The notes beneath the pieces were generated by a model that was not told where the DNA came from, made no database searches, and was given only the letters and a program-made list of their open reading frames with translations. Shown here one piece after another: positions 47,649 to 56,360 of a stretch of DNA of 64,000 nt. The DNA is from Streptomyces canus. Its GTDB lineage: Bacteria; Actinomycetota; Actinomycetes; Streptomycetales; Streptomycetaceae. The position numbers and the translations under genes were made by a program. Position 1 is the first letter of the stretch. The number at the start of each line of letters is the position of its first letter. Location of the stretch: contig NZ_CP107989.1 in NCBI RefSeq assembly GCF_041435015.1, positions 3,224,001-3,288,000 of the forward strand, written 5' to 3'.

Positions 47649-48431
47649 CTAGCGGAACCGCCATCCATGATCCACAGGGCCGATTCCGCCGCCGAGGGCG
47701 AACCCGGCGGCGATCGCCCCGGTGACGTACTCCTTGGCGGCCGCCACCGCCTCCGGCACGGACCGTCCCTTCGCGAGCTGCGAGGCGATCGCGGAGGCCA
47801 GGGTGCAGCCCGTTCCGTGCGTGTGCCCGTTGTCGTGGCGAGGTGCGCGCAGCCAGTGCTCCGTACGGCCGTCGGTGAGCAGGTCGACGGCGTCGCCGGT
47901 CAGATGGCCGCCCTTGACGAGCACCCACGTCGGTCCGTACGACAGGATCGCCTCGGCGGCCTCTCGCATACCGGACTCCGACTCGACCCGGACGCCGGTG
48001 AGCTGTGCCACCTCGTCGAGGTTCGGGGTGGCGACCGTGGCGACCGGGAGCAGCCTCGTGCGTACGGACTCCAGGGCGGACGCGGCCAGCAGCGGGTCCC
48101 CGTGCTTGGAGACGCCGACCGGATCGACCACGGCCGGGGCATCCGTGGCTCCGAGCAACTCGGCCACCGCCTCGACGAGTTCGGCCGAAGCGAGCATCCC
48201 GGTCTTCACGGCCTGGACGCCGATGTCGTCCACGACACTGCGGTACTGGGCCCGCACCGCCTCGACGGGCAGCTCCCAGGCACCCTGTACGCCGAGGGAG
48301 TTCTGCGCGGTGACGGCCGTGACGACACTCATGCCGTGCACGCCGAGCGCGAGCATGGTCTTCAGGTCGGCCTGGATCCCGGCGCCTCCGCCGGAGTCGG
48401 AGCCGGCCACGGTGAGCACCAGGGGCTTCAC
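47649..48431 (-). CDS. thiD: Hydroxymethylpyrimidine (phosphate) kinase ThiD
   Basis: Phosphorylates HMP and HMP-P for thiamine synthesis. 260 residues from the GTG at 48431, overlapping the thiL stop (GTGA). Ribokinase-like motifs: [20 protein letters not shown] at the N-terminus, [15 protein letters not shown] and the anion-hole segment [18 protein letters not shown]. Coupled with thiL, so the two kinases are made together. No TPP riboswitch was seen before thiL. Confidence 0.95.
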   Translation of the reverse strand: MKPLVLTVAGSDSGGGAGIQADLKTMLALGVHGMSVVTAVTAQNSLGVQGAWELPVEAVRAQYRSVVDDIGVQAVKTGMLASAELVEAVAELLGATDAPAVVDPVGVSKHGDPLLAASALESVRTRLLPVATVATPNLDEVAQLTGVRVESESGMREAAEAILSYGPTWVLVKGGHLTGDAVDLLTDGRTEHWLRAPRHDNGHTHGTGCTLASAIASQLAKGRSVPEAVAAAKEYVTGAIAAGFALGGGIGPVDHGWRFR

Positions 48432-49396
48432 GACTCGATGTCCCCGCCGAAGTGGTCCCAGCCGCCCTTGCTCGTCCAGGGCGCCCCGTCGACCGTCACC
48501 TGGGGCAGCGCCGAGGGGTTGAGGACCTCGCCGATCACCTTCCAGCGGGCCGGGAGCTTCACGTCCGGCGAGAAGGTCGCCACGATCGCGTGGTCCTCTC
48601 CCCCGCTCAGCACCCACTGCATGGGGTCGACACCGACGGCCTGCCCGATGTCGTTCATCTGCGTGGGGATGTCGATCGCGCCGGAACGGATGTCGATGCG
48701 GACCTTGCTGGCCTCGGCGATGTGTCCGAGGTCGGCGATCAGCCCGTCGCTCACGTCGCACATCGCGGTCGCGCCGAGCGCCGCGGCGGCCGGGCCCGCG
48801 TGGTAGGGCGGCTCGGGGCGCCGGTGTGCCTCGACGAACGCGCGAGGCGAGCGGAAGCCGCGGGAGAGCACCGCGTACCCGGCCGCGGACCAGCCCAGCC
48901 AGCCCGTCACCGCGACGAGGTCGCCCGGCTGGGCGCCGGCCCGGGTCACCGGCTCCTGGCCCCGCAGATCGCCGAGGGCGGTGATGGAGACCATGATCGT
49001 GTCTCCCCGTACGACGTCCCCGCCGACCACCGACGCGCCCGCGACCTGGCACTCGTCGCGCAGGCCGTCCATGAGCTCCGAGGCCCAGGTGACGGGGAGT
49101 TCGGCGGGCACGACCAGGCCGAGCAGCAGGGCGGTCGGCACCGCACCCATGGCGGCGATGTCCGCGAGGTTCTGCGCGGCCGCCTTGCGGCCGACGTCGT
49201 AGGCCGTGGACCAGTCGCGGCGGAAGTGCCGACCCTCCAGAAGGATGTCGGTGCTCGCCACGACCCTGCGGTCGGGTGCGGCGACCACCGCGGCGTCGTC
49301 GCCGGGACCCACCCGGACCGCCGGGGTGGTGGTGAGACGGGAGGTGAGCTCCCTGATGAGCCCGAACTCACCGAGCTCACCAACAGTGCCCTTCAT
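48428..49396 (-). CDS. thiL: Thiamine-monophosphate kinase ThiL
   Basis: Makes thiamine diphosphate from thiamine phosphate. 322 residues from the ATG at 49396 ([14 protein letters not shown]); the frame is open further upstream without family similarity. PurM-like motifs: [62 protein letters not shown] and [12 protein letters not shown]. It is divergent from the Lrp-type gene. Confidence 0.95.
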   Translation of the reverse strand: MKGTVGELGEFGLIRELTSRLTTTPAVRVGPGDDAAVVAAPDRRVVASTDILLEGRHFRRDWSTAYDVGRKAAAQNLADIAAMGAVPTALLLGLVVPAELPVTWASELMDGLRDECQVAGASVVGGDVVRGDTIMVSITALGDLRGQEPVTRAGAQPGDLVAVTGWLGWSAAGYAVLSRGFRSPRAFVEAHRRPEPPYHAGPAAAALGATAMCDVSDGLIADLGHIAEASKVRIDIRSGAIDIPTQMNDIGQAVGVDPMQWVLSGGEDHAIVATFSPDVKLPARWKVIGEVLNPSALPQVTVDGAPWTSKGGWDHFGGDIES

Positions 49397-49611
49397 TGCC
49401 CTTACGCCCCTTCTGTGCCGTGCCGTGCCCGGTCGCGCGTCAACAGTGTCCTCGATACGGTCGAGGGGACCGTCAGCTTCTTCGGTGTTCGTCGTGTCCG
49501 CACCCCGGCACAGGCGTCCACGCCCCCGCGGGTCTCCCCGCGACGAGCGGCGACGCGATACCGTGGCGTTCCTTTTCCCCACATGATCCTCGTGGCCGCC
49601 CTGGAGGTTCC

Positions 49612-49845
49612 GTGGTACAGGCGTACATCCTGATCCAGACGGATGTCGGCAAAGCGTCGACCGTCGCCGAGACGATCAGCAAGATTCCTGGAGTCATCCA
49701 GGCCGAGGACGTGACAGGACCGTATGACGTGATCGTCCGTGCACAAGCCGACACCGTGGACGACCTGGGTCGCTTGGTGGTCGCCAAGGTCCAGCAGGTG
49801 GATGGCATCACCCGTACCCTGACCTGCCCGGTCGTCCATCTGTAG
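49612..49845 (+). CDS. Stand-alone Lrp/AsnC ligand-binding (RAM) domain protein
   Basis: 77 residues: only the C-terminal ligand-binding domain of Lrp/AsnC regulators (VQAYILIQTDVGKASTVAETISKIPGVIQAEDVTGPYDVIVRA), with no helix-turn-helix. GTG start at 49612 with GGAGG upstream. Such demi-regulators bind amino acids and may pair with full-length Lrp proteins. It is divergent from thiL and precedes a lipoprotein gene by 20 bp. Confidence 0.9.
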   Translation: MVQAYILIQTDVGKASTVAETISKIPGVIQAEDVTGPYDVIVRAQADTVDDLGRLVVAKVQQVDGITRTLTCPVVHL

Positions 49846-49865
49846 CCCCCGTCTACCCTTGGCCG

Positions 49866-50348
49866 GTGAACTTCTTCCGTCACCGGCCTCTCGGTCTGCC
49901 CGCGCTCGCCCTGCTGATCACGGTCGCGGGCTGCTCCTCCGCGGACGACAGCGCGTCGGCGGCGGTTCCCTCGCCGGGGGCGGGCGTCACGAAGCTCTGC
50001 CGAGAACTGGACCGGGTACTGCCGTCCAAGGTCGACGACCAGGACCGTCGGGATCCCGAGCCCGTGTCCGCGCTGACCGCGGGCTGGGGTGACCCGGCGA
50101 TCATACTGCGGTGCGGTGTCGAGCGACCCTCGAAGATGGACGACCCGGAAGCCGACGGGGTCGAGGTGAACGGGGTCGGCTGGCTGCTGGAGAAGCAGGA
50201 CGACGGTTCGTTCCGGTTCACCACGACTTTGCGGAAGGCGTACGTCGAGGTGACGATCCCCAAGGACCGCACCGACGACGGCATGGCACCCCTGGTGGAT
50301 CTGGCGTCCACGGTGAAGAAGGCGATCCCCGAGGGGATCGCCGACTAG
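49866..50348 (+). CDS. DUF3515 family lipoprotein
   Basis: 160 residues with a lipoprotein signal peptide: basic N-terminus (MNFFRHR), hydrophobic core (LGLPALALLITVAG) and a lipobox ending at the Cys in TVAGCSS. The mature part contains two further Cys (LCREL, LRCGVERP) that could form a disulphide. Streptomyces homologues commonly sit next to ddl, as here. Function unknown; outer-face lipoprotein near a peptidoglycan precursor gene. Convergent with ddl, 11 bp apart. Confidence 0.85.
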   Translation: MNFFRHRPLGLPALALLITVAGCSSADDSASAAVPSPGAGVTKLCRELDRVLPSKVDDQDRRDPEPVSALTAGWGDPAIILRCGVERPSKMDDPEADGVEVNGVGWLLEKQDDGSFRFTTTLRKAYVEVTIPKDRTDDGMAPLVDLASTVKKAIPEGIAD

Positions 50349-50359
50349 CTGCCGACCGG

Positions 50360-51517
50360 TTAACGAAGTCCCGTCGGCCTGCGCAGTGCCGCCTCGATCA
50401 GCCTGTCCACCAGCTCCGGGTAACCGATCCCGCTCTTCTCCCACATCTGCGGGTACATCGAGATCGGCGTGAAGCCCGGGAGCGTGTTGATCTCGTTGAT
50501 CACGAACTCGCCGTCCTCGGTGAGGAAGAAGTCCGCGCGGACCAGGCCCTCGCAGGAGGCCGCGTCGAAGGCGTCGACCGCGAGCTTCTGGACCTCGGCC
50601 GTCTCCTCGGGCGTGAGCGGCGCCGGCACGATCCCCGGGGTCGAGTCGATGTACTTCGCCTCGAAGTCGTAGTACGCGTGCTCCTGCGGCGGGGGGATCT
50701 CGGCCGGGACCGACGCGCGCGGGCCGTCCTCGAACTCCAGGACACCGCACTCGATCTCGCGGCCCCGCAGCGCCGCCTCCACGAGGATCTTCGGGTCGTG
50801 GCTCTGTGCCTCGGCGATCGCCTCGTCCAGGCCGGACAGGTCGTCGACCTTGGTGATGCCGATCGACGAACCCGCGCGCGCGGGCTTCACGAACAGCGGC
50901 CAGCCGTGCTGGCCCGCGAAGTCGACGATCTTCTTGCGGGCCGCGGACTCGTCCCGCTGCCACTCGCGCGGCCTGATCACCACGTACGGGCCGACCTTGA
51001 GCCCGAAGGAGGTGAACACCCGCTTCATGTACTCCTTGTCCTGGCCGACGGCCGAGGCGAGCACACCCGCGCCGACGTACGGGACGCCGGAGAGCTCCAG
51101 GAGGCCCTGCAGGGTGCCGTCCTCGCCGTAGGGGCCGTGCAGGACGGGGAAGACGACGTCGACCTCGCCGAGCGCCTTGGGCACCGATCCGGGCTCGCTG
51201 TAGACGACTTCACGGTTCGCGGGGTCGACGGGGAGCACCACGCCGCCCTCGCTCGACTCGGCGAGTTCCTCGACACTCGGCGTACGGCGCTCGGTGATCG
51301 CCATGCGTTCCGGTTCGTCGGCGGTGAGCGCCCAGCGGCCGTCCCGGGTGATACCGATCGGCAGGACGTCGTACTTGGTCCGGTCGATGGCGCGCAGTAC
51401 GGCGCCGGCGGTGACCACGGAGATCCCGTGTTCGGAGCTGCGCCCGCCGAACACGACGGCCACGCGCGGCTTGCGAGGCGGCTGCTGAGGGCTCTGGGGG
51501 AGGTTCTCGGTGCTCAT
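50360..51517 (-). CDS. ddl: D-alanine--D-alanine ligase
   Basis: Makes the D-Ala-D-Ala dipeptide of peptidoglycan. 385 residues from the ATG at 51517 (MSTENLPQSPQQPPRKPRVA). ATP-grasp enzyme with family motifs VAVVFGGRSSEHGISVVTAGAV, HGPYGEDGTLQGLLEL, PLFVKPARAGSSIGITKV and FVINEINTLPGFTPISMYP. The metal-binding Glu/Asn in NEINTLPGF are intact. It starts 83 bp after gpsA on the same strand. Confidence 0.95.
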   Translation of the reverse strand: MSTENLPQSPQQPPRKPRVAVVFGGRSSEHGISVVTAGAVLRAIDRTKYDVLPIGITRDGRWALTADEPERMAITERRTPSVEELAESSEGGVVLPVDPANREVVYSEPGSVPKALGEVDVVFPVLHGPYGEDGTLQGLLELSGVPYVGAGVLASAVGQDKEYMKRVFTSFGLKVGPYVVIRPREWQRDESAARKKIVDFAGQHGWPLFVKPARAGSSIGITKVDDLSGLDEAIAEAQSHDPKILVEAALRGREIECGVLEFEDGPRASVPAEIPPPQEHAYYDFEAKYIDSTPGIVPAPLTPEETAEVQKLAVDAFDAASCEGLVRADFFLTEDGEFVINEINTLPGFTPISMYPQMWEKSGIGYPELVDRLIEAALRRPTGLR

Positions 51518-51599
51518 ATCGCGTTGAGAGTACCCGTTGGTAGTGCCTCGATACAGCGTGCGCCCCCGCGGCGAACGAGGCAAAAAGCGAGGCCGTAGC

Positions 51600-52610
51600 T
51601 CAGCGTCGTTCGGGTTTCGCGCTGCGCGACATCAGCTCCTTGACGGCGACCACCGGGGCCTTGCCCTCGTGCACGATGCCGACGACGGTCTCGGTGATCG
51701 GCATGTCGACGCCGTGCCTGCGGGCCAGATCCAGCACGGACTCACATGACTTGACGCCCTCCGCGGTCTGCTTGGTGACCGCGATGGTCTCCTGCAGGGT
51801 CATGCCCTTGCCGAGGTTGGTGCCGAAGGTGTGGTTGCGCGACAGCGGTGAGGAGCAGGTCGCCACCAGGTCGCCGAGACCGGCGAGTCCGGAGAACGTC
51901 AGCGGGTCGGCGCCCATGGCGAGTCCGAGCCGGGTCGTCTCCGCGAGACCGCGCGTGATGAGCGAGCCCTTGGCGTTGTCACCGAGGCCCATGCCGTCCG
52001 CGATGCCGACGGCGAGGCCGATGACGTTCTTCACGGCGCCGCCGAGTTCGCAGCCCACCACGTCGGTGTTGGTGTACGGGCGGAAGTACGGCGTGTGGCA
52101 GGAGGCCTGGAGCCGCCGGGCGACCGCCTCGTCGGTGCAGGCGACCACGGCGGCGGCCGGCATCCGGGCGGCGATCTCCCGCGCGAGGTTGGGGCCGGTG
52201 ACCACGGCGATGCGGTCGGCGCCGACCTTCGCGACGTCCTCGATCACCTCGCTCATCCGCATGGCGGAGCCGAGTTCGACGCCCTTCATGAGGGAGACGA
52301 GGACGGTGTCGGGCGCGAGCAGGGGGGTCCACTCGGCGAGGTTGGCGCGCAGGGTCTGCGAGGGGATCGCGAGGACGGTCAACTCCGCGTCGCGCGCTGC
52401 CTCCGCGGCGTCCGCCGTGGCCCGGAGGTTCTCCGGGAGTTCGACGCCGGGGAGGTAGTCCGGGTTCGTCCGCGTGGAGTTGACGGCTTCCGCGAGTTCG
52501 GGACGCCTCGCCCACAGGGTGACCTCGCACCCCGCGTCGGCGAGCACCATGCCGAACGCGGTGCCCCAGGAACCGGTACCGAAGACGGCCGCCTTGACGG
52601 GCTTGCTCAC
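51600..52610 (-). CDS. gpsA: Glycerol-3-phosphate dehydrogenase [NAD(P)+]
   Basis: Supplies sn-glycerol-3-phosphate for phospholipids. 336 residues from the GTG at 52610, overlapping the plsC stop (GTGA). Rossmann motif AAVFGTGSWGTAFGMVLADAG; second motif VVTGPNLAREIA; catalytic Lys region CELGGAVKNVIGLAVGIADG. Coupling to plsC matches the pathway order, since its product is the acceptor for acylation. Confidence 0.96.
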   Translation of the reverse strand: MSKPVKAAVFGTGSWGTAFGMVLADAGCEVTLWARRPELAEAVNSTRTNPDYLPGVELPENLRATADAAEAARDAELTVLAIPSQTLRANLAEWTPLLAPDTVLVSLMKGVELGSAMRMSEVIEDVAKVGADRIAVVTGPNLAREIAARMPAAAVVACTDEAVARRLQASCHTPYFRPYTNTDVVGCELGGAVKNVIGLAVGIADGMGLGDNAKGSLITRGLAETTRLGLAMGADPLTFSGLAGLGDLVATCSSPLSRNHTFGTNLGKGMTLQETIAVTKQTAEGVKSCESVLDLARRHGVDMPITETVVGIVHEGKAPVVAVKELMSRSAKPERR

Positions 52611-53371
52611 TTGGTCTTCTCCCCCTCGTGGCCGCTCTGGGCCTGGGTCCGGCGCCGCTGCTCGATCCGCTCGCGGCGCGGGTCGTACGCCGTCTCGGGC
52701 GCCTTCTCGCCGCGGATCAGCTCCAGCTGGGCGGTGACGGCGGCCATGATGACCTCGGTGGCCTCCTTCAGGAGGTCCGGGGTCATCTCCTTGCCGTAGA
52801 AGGGCGACAGGTCCACGGGCGGGCCCGCCAGGACGTGCGAGGTCTTGCGCGGAAGCACGTGGAGCTTCTTGGCGTAGGGCGGCAGGAGTTCGTTGGCGCC
52901 CCACTGCGCGACGGGGATCACCGGGCACTTGGTCTGGAGGGCCACCCGCGCGGCACCGGTCTTGCCGATCATGGGCCACTGGTCGGGGTCCCGGGTGATG
53001 GTGCCCTCGGGGTAGAACGCGACGCATTCGCCGCGGTCCACGGCGTCGATGGCGGCCCTGAAGGCGCTGAGCGCGTCCGTGGTCTCGCGGTAGACGGGAA
53101 TCTGCCCCGTGCCGCGCATCATGGCGCCGATGAATCCCTTGCTGAAAAGACCGCTCTTCGCGAGGAATCGCGGAACGCGTCCGGTGTTGTACTGGAAGTG
53201 CGCGTACGCGAAGGGATCGATGTGCGAATTATGGTTGACCGCAGTGATAAATCCGCCGTCGGCCGGAATATGCTCCATTCCGCGCCAGTCCCGCTTGATC
53301 AGAACCACGAGCGGCGGTTTGGCGATCACCGCTGCCAGGCGGTACCAGAAGCCGATTCTGCGGCGGGGCAC
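52607..53371 (-). CDS. plsC: 1-acyl-glycerol-3-phosphate acyltransferase (PlsC-like)
   Basis: Adds the second acyl chain to make phosphatidic acid. 254 residues from the GTG at 53371, with GAGGAAGG upstream; the longer open frame was rejected. Acyltransferase box NHNSHIDPFAYA (NHx4D) and second motif AFYPEGTITRD. A hydrophobic N-terminus (RLAAVIAKPPLVVLI) suggests membrane association. The C-terminus is basic and low in complexity. It is divergent from cofC, with about 155 bp between. Confidence 0.92.
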   Translation of the reverse strand: MPRRRIGFWYRLAAVIAKPPLVVLIKRDWRGMEHIPADGGFITAVNHNSHIDPFAYAHFQYNTGRVPRFLAKSGLFSKGFIGAMMRGTGQIPVYRETTDALSAFRAAIDAVDRGECVAFYPEGTITRDPDQWPMIGKTGAARVALQTKCPVIPVAQWGANELLPPYAKKLHVLPRKTSHVLAGPPVDLSPFYGKEMTPDLLKEATEVIMAAVTAQLELIRGEKAPETAYDPRRERIEQRRRTQAQSGHEGEKTK

Positions 53372-53526
53372 GCGGACACCTTCCTCTAGGGCCTGGGGGG
53401 CCGCACAAGTGTCGCCCCAGGCCGCCGGTCTGTCGAGAACACCGTACGCCCCGCCACCGACACCGCCAGATGGGCCGCGTGACGACTGAGTGACAATGGC
53501 CGCCACAAGAGAAGGACGGAACACGC

Positions 53527-54165
53527 GTGCAGTGGACGTTGGTCATCCCGCTGAAGCCCTTGGCGCGGGCCAAGAGCAGGCTCTCGGACACCGCCGACGA
53601 CGGGGTACGCCCGGGTCTGGCCCTCGCCTTCGCCCAGGACACCGTGGCGGCCGCGCTGGCCTGCCCCGCGGTCGGTGATGTGGCGGTAGTCACGAATGAC
53701 GCCCTGGCGGGCCGCGAGCTGGTGGCCCTGGGCGCCCGGATCGTCCCCGACGAACCAGGGGGCGGCCTGAACGCGGCCCTGTCGCACGCGGCGGCCGTCG
53801 TACGGTCCACGCGTCCCGAAAGCGCCCTCGCGGCCCTGAACGCCGATCTCCCGGCGCTACGGCCCCTGGAATTGGCCCGGGTCCTCGACGCTGCCGCGGA
53901 ATTCCCGCGCGCTTTTCTCGCGGACGCCGCAACAATCGGCACCACTCTGCTGGCGGCCCGACAAGACGCGGAATTGCTCCCGGCCTTCGGCCCGGATTCC
54001 CGCGCACGACATCGCGCCTCGGGAGCGACGGAACTCCCCCTCACCGAGGTGGATTCCGTACGACAGGACGTGGACACCGGCGAGGATCTGCGGGCCGCGC
54101 TCGCCCTCGGTGTGGGCCCCCGGACGGCCGCCGCCGCTGCGCGGTTGCTGATTCCCGGGCAGTAG
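53527..54165 (+). CDS. cofC: Phospholactate/phosphoenolpyruvate guanylyltransferase CofC/FbiD
   Basis: Nucleotidyltransferase of coenzyme F420 synthesis; the actinobacterial form (FbiD) uses phosphoenolpyruvate and GTP. 212 residues. The N-terminal motif LVIPLKPLARAKSRLSD, then DVAVVTNDALAG, PGGGLNAALSHA and LNADLPALRP define the family. Monocistronic or with the small downstream gene (9 bp gap). The luciferase-like oxidoreductase at 23.7 kb is a possible F420 user. Confidence 0.92.
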   Translation: MQWTLVIPLKPLARAKSRLSDTADDGVRPGLALAFAQDTVAAALACPAVGDVAVVTNDALAGRELVALGARIVPDEPGGGLNAALSHAAAVVRSTRPESALAALNADLPALRPLELARVLDAAAEFPRAFLADAATIGTTLLAARQDAELLPAFGPDSRARHRASGATELPLTEVDSVRQDVDTGEDLRAALALGVGPRTAAAAARLLIPGQ

Positions 54166-54174
54166 GCTGCGGCC

Positions 54175-54369
54175 ATGCAGGCGACCGCGTACACGTACGA
54201 CCCCGAAAGCCGCAGCGGGCAGGTGCTTCTCGACGACGGCACCCCCGTCCCCTTCGACACACCGGCGTTCGACGCGGGCGGTCTGAGGCTGCTGCGTCCC
54301 GGACAGCGCGTGCGCATCGAGATGGACGGGGACAAGAAGGTCACGCTGGTGACCCTCCAGACCTTCTGA
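54175..54369 (+). CDS. Small OB-fold (cold-shock-like) protein
   Basis: 64 residues: MQATAYTYDPESRSGQVLLD, then DGTPVPFDTPAFDAGGLRLLRPGQRVRIEM. The spacing resembles a cold-shock/OB fold (SGQVLLDDG, followed by the PGQRV turn), but the RNP aromatic motifs of true cold-shock proteins are missing. It starts 9 bp after cofC. Its stop codon lies in a tandem duplication of 13 bp (54366-54391). Function unknown. Confidence 0.75.
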   Translation: MQATAYTYDPESRSGQVLLDDGTPVPFDTPAFDAGGLRLLRPGQRVRIEMDGDKKVTLVTLQTF

Positions 54370-54402
54370 ACCCCCTGTCTGAACCCCCTGTGCACACGCC
54401 GC

Positions 54403-54431
54403 GGGCCGGACTCCGATGCGGAGTCCGGCCC
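54403..54431. terminator. Bidirectional terminator before hupS end
   Basis: GGGCCGGACTCCG-ATG-CGGAGTCCGGCCC, a perfect 13-bp stem between two convergent genes. Confidence 0.9.
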
Positions 54432-54453
54432 GGCGCGTGAGTGCCCTGTGCCC

Positions 54454-55095
54454 TTACCTCTTGCGGGCCGTGGCCTTCTTGGCGGTGGTGGTGCGAGCCG
54501 TCGACTTCTTGGCGGGGGCCTTCTTGGCGGTCGCCTTCTTCGCCGGGGCCTTCTTGGCCGTCGCCTTCTTGGCGGTGGTCTTCTTCGCGGCGGTGGTCTT
54601 GGCGGTCGCCGTGGTCTTGGCGGGCGCCTTCTTCGCCGTGGTCTTCTTCGCGGTGGCCGTCGTCTTCTTGGCCGTCGTCTTCCTCGCGGTGGTCTTCTTG
54701 GCGGCAGCGGTCTTGGCGGTGGCCTTCTTCGCGGCCGCCTTCTTGACCGTGGCCGAAGCCCCGCCGGTCAGGCTGCCCTTGGGCGCCTTCTTGACCGCGA
54801 CGTCGTTCTTCGGGAGCTTCTTCGTGCCGCTCACCAGGTCCTTGAAGCCCTGGCCCGCGCGGAAGCGCGGAACGGAGGTCTTCTTGACCCGAACCCGCTC
54901 GCCCGTCTGGGGGTTACGGGCGTAACGGGCCGGCCGGTCGACCTTCTCGAACGAACCGAAGCCGGTGACCGAGACCCGGTCGCCCGCGACCGTCGCGCGG
55001 ACGATGGCGTCCAGGACCGCGTCGACCGCGTCGGCGGCCTGCTGGCGGCCGCCGACCTTGTCGGCAATCGCTTCTACGAGCTGCGCCTTGTTCAC
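54454..55095 (-). CDS. hupS: HU-family nucleoid protein HupS with Lys/Ala-rich tail
   Basis: DNA-binding protein that compacts the spore nucleoid in Streptomyces. 213 residues: an HU domain (residues 1-92; [40 protein letters not shown]) and a tail of about 120 residues made of KKTTAKK/KKAPAKK-like repeats, resembling histone H1. The tail binds DNA without sequence specificity. The promoter region is unusually A/T-rich, fitting a developmentally or stress-controlled gene. Confidence 0.95.
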   Translation of the reverse strand: MNKAQLVEAIADKVGGRQQAADAVDAVLDAIVRATVAGDRVSVTGFGSFEKVDRPARYARNPQTGERVRVKKTSVPRFRAGQGFKDLVSGTKKLPKNDVAVKKAPKGSLTGGASATVKKAAAKKATAKTAAAKKTTARKTTAKKTTATAKKTTAKKAPAKTTATAKTTAAKKTTAKKATAKKAPAKKATAKKAPAKKSTARTTTAKKATARKR

Positions 55096-55146
55096 GTCTT
55101 CCCCTTCGGAGACATTGCCCGAACGAAAGTGTTCAAGCTTTTTCGC

Positions 55147-55175
55147 ACGTTAGGCAGATATATACCGCAAATCAA
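55147..55175 (-). promoter_or_regulatory. Candidate hupS promoter
   Basis: Minus strand TTGATT (55175-55170), a 17-bp spacer containing TATATA, and TAACGT (55152-55147), about 50 bp before the hupS start, in a markedly A/T-rich patch. Confidence 0.5.
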
Positions 55176-55232
55176 ACACGAAACGGGCTTATCACCCTTG
55201 TGCCGCAACGAACTCGGCTGCTCTGGACTTGT

Positions 55233-55463
55233 TCAGCGTTCCTCTTCCGGGATCCGCCCCGCGTCGAGGTCGGCCATGAACCCCTCCAGACGCCTTGTCG
55301 CTTCGACGACGTCGTGCTTGGCCGCGGCCGTAATGACCAGCAGCTTCCGGGTCAGCGCCATCCGTACGCCCTCCGGGACTTGCAGTGCGCGCACTCTTGC
55401 GTGCGCTTCCTTGAGTTGGTCCGCGACTGCCGCATAGAGCTCGAGTTGGCCGTCGTGTTCCAT
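55233..55463 (-). CDS. Conserved hypothetical small helical protein
   Basis: 76 residues, mostly helical and charged (LELYAAVADQLKEAHARVRAL, MALTRKLLVITAAAKHDVVEATRRLEGFMADL). No known domain. It lies between leuD and hupS on the same strand, well separated from both. I recall homologues in the same place in other Streptomyces, all uncharacterised. Confidence 0.75.
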   Translation of the reverse strand: MEHDGQLELYAAVADQLKEAHARVRALQVPEGVRMALTRKLLVITAAAKHDVVEATRRLEGFMADLDAGRIPEEER

Positions 55464-55647
55464 GCACAGATTGTGCCATCTGGGGCGAGTTGTCGCCTGC
55501 TAGGGGTGCAACTGCCGCCTCAAACGGCCTTCCGGGCACATCCGGAAGCCACGGCTACAAGGGACGCGTACCCCGACAACACCCGCCGTAACGTGGGAAG
55601 TTGAACGGGCGTGTCGCAGCGCGCGAGGCCGTCCGGGCGCAGACACG

Positions 55648-55682
55648 GCCGTACCCCCGATCGGGCTGATCGGGGGTACGGC
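55648..55682 (-). terminator. Strong terminator downstream of leuD
   Basis: A perfect 15-bp stem (GCCGTACCCCCGATC with its complement) around a 5-nt loop GGGCT, 80 bp after the leuD stop. The rest of the 298-bp gap to the small gene holds nothing recognisable. Confidence 0.85.
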
Positions 55683-55761
55683 GGGGGTGTTGAGGTGGCC
55701 GAAACTCGACCTGTTCAGTTGCTCCGAAGGAGGGTTCCGGGTGTTCCGGCCGCCCTCGGGG

Positions 55762-56355
55762 TCAGCTCTGGAGCGTCCTCGGCTTGTACGAGGGCCGCTT
55801 GGCCTCGTACGTGGCGATGTCGGCCTCGTTCTGGAGGGTGATGGAGATGTCGTCCAGGCCGTTCAGCAGCCGCCAGCGGGAGTTCTCGTCCAGCTCGAAG
55901 CTCGCCGTGATGCCCTCGGCGCGCACCTCGCGGGCCTGGAGGTCGACCGTGATCTCGGCCTCGGGGTCGTTCTCCGTGAGCCCCTGGAGCGCGTCCACGA
56001 TCTTCTGCTCCAGAACCACCGTGAGCAGGCCGTTCTTGAGCGAGTTGCCACGGAAGATGTCGGCGAAGCGGGAGGAGATGACGGTCTTGAAGCCGTAGTT
56101 CTGCAGCGCCCACACCGCGTGCTCACGGGAGGATCCGGTGCCGAAGTCGGGGCCGGCGACCAGGACCGTGGCGCCCTTGCGCTCGGGCTGGTTGAGGATG
56201 AATTTCTCGTCCTTGCGCCAGGCTTCGAACAGTCCGTCCTCGAACCCGTCCCGCGTGACCTTCTTGAGCCAGTGAGCAGGGATGATCTGGTCGGTGTCGA
56301 CGTTGGAACGGCGCAGCGGGACGGCCCGGCCGGTGTGCGTGGTGAATGCTTCCAT
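55762..56355 (-). CDS. leuD: 3-isopropylmalate dehydratase small subunit
   Basis: Small subunit of the leucine-pathway isomerase. 197 residues: [31 protein letters not shown] and the swivel-domain motif [17 protein letters not shown]. It starts 5 bp after leuC, so the two are coexpressed, and ends well before a strong terminator. Confidence 0.96.
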   Translation of the reverse strand: MEAFTTHTGRAVPLRRSNVDTDQIIPAHWLKKVTRDGFEDGLFEAWRKDEKFILNQPERKGATVLVAGPDFGTGSSREHAVWALQNYGFKTVISSRFADIFRGNSLKNGLLTVVLEQKIVDALQGLTENDPEAEITVDLQAREVRAEGITASFELDENSRWRLLNGLDDISITLQNEADIATYEAKRPSYKPRTLQS

Positions 56356-56360
56356 GACTC

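Noticed and set aside
49397..49611. TPP riboswitch upstream of thiL
   Set aside because: The conserved CUGAGA/THI-box core was not found on the minus strand.
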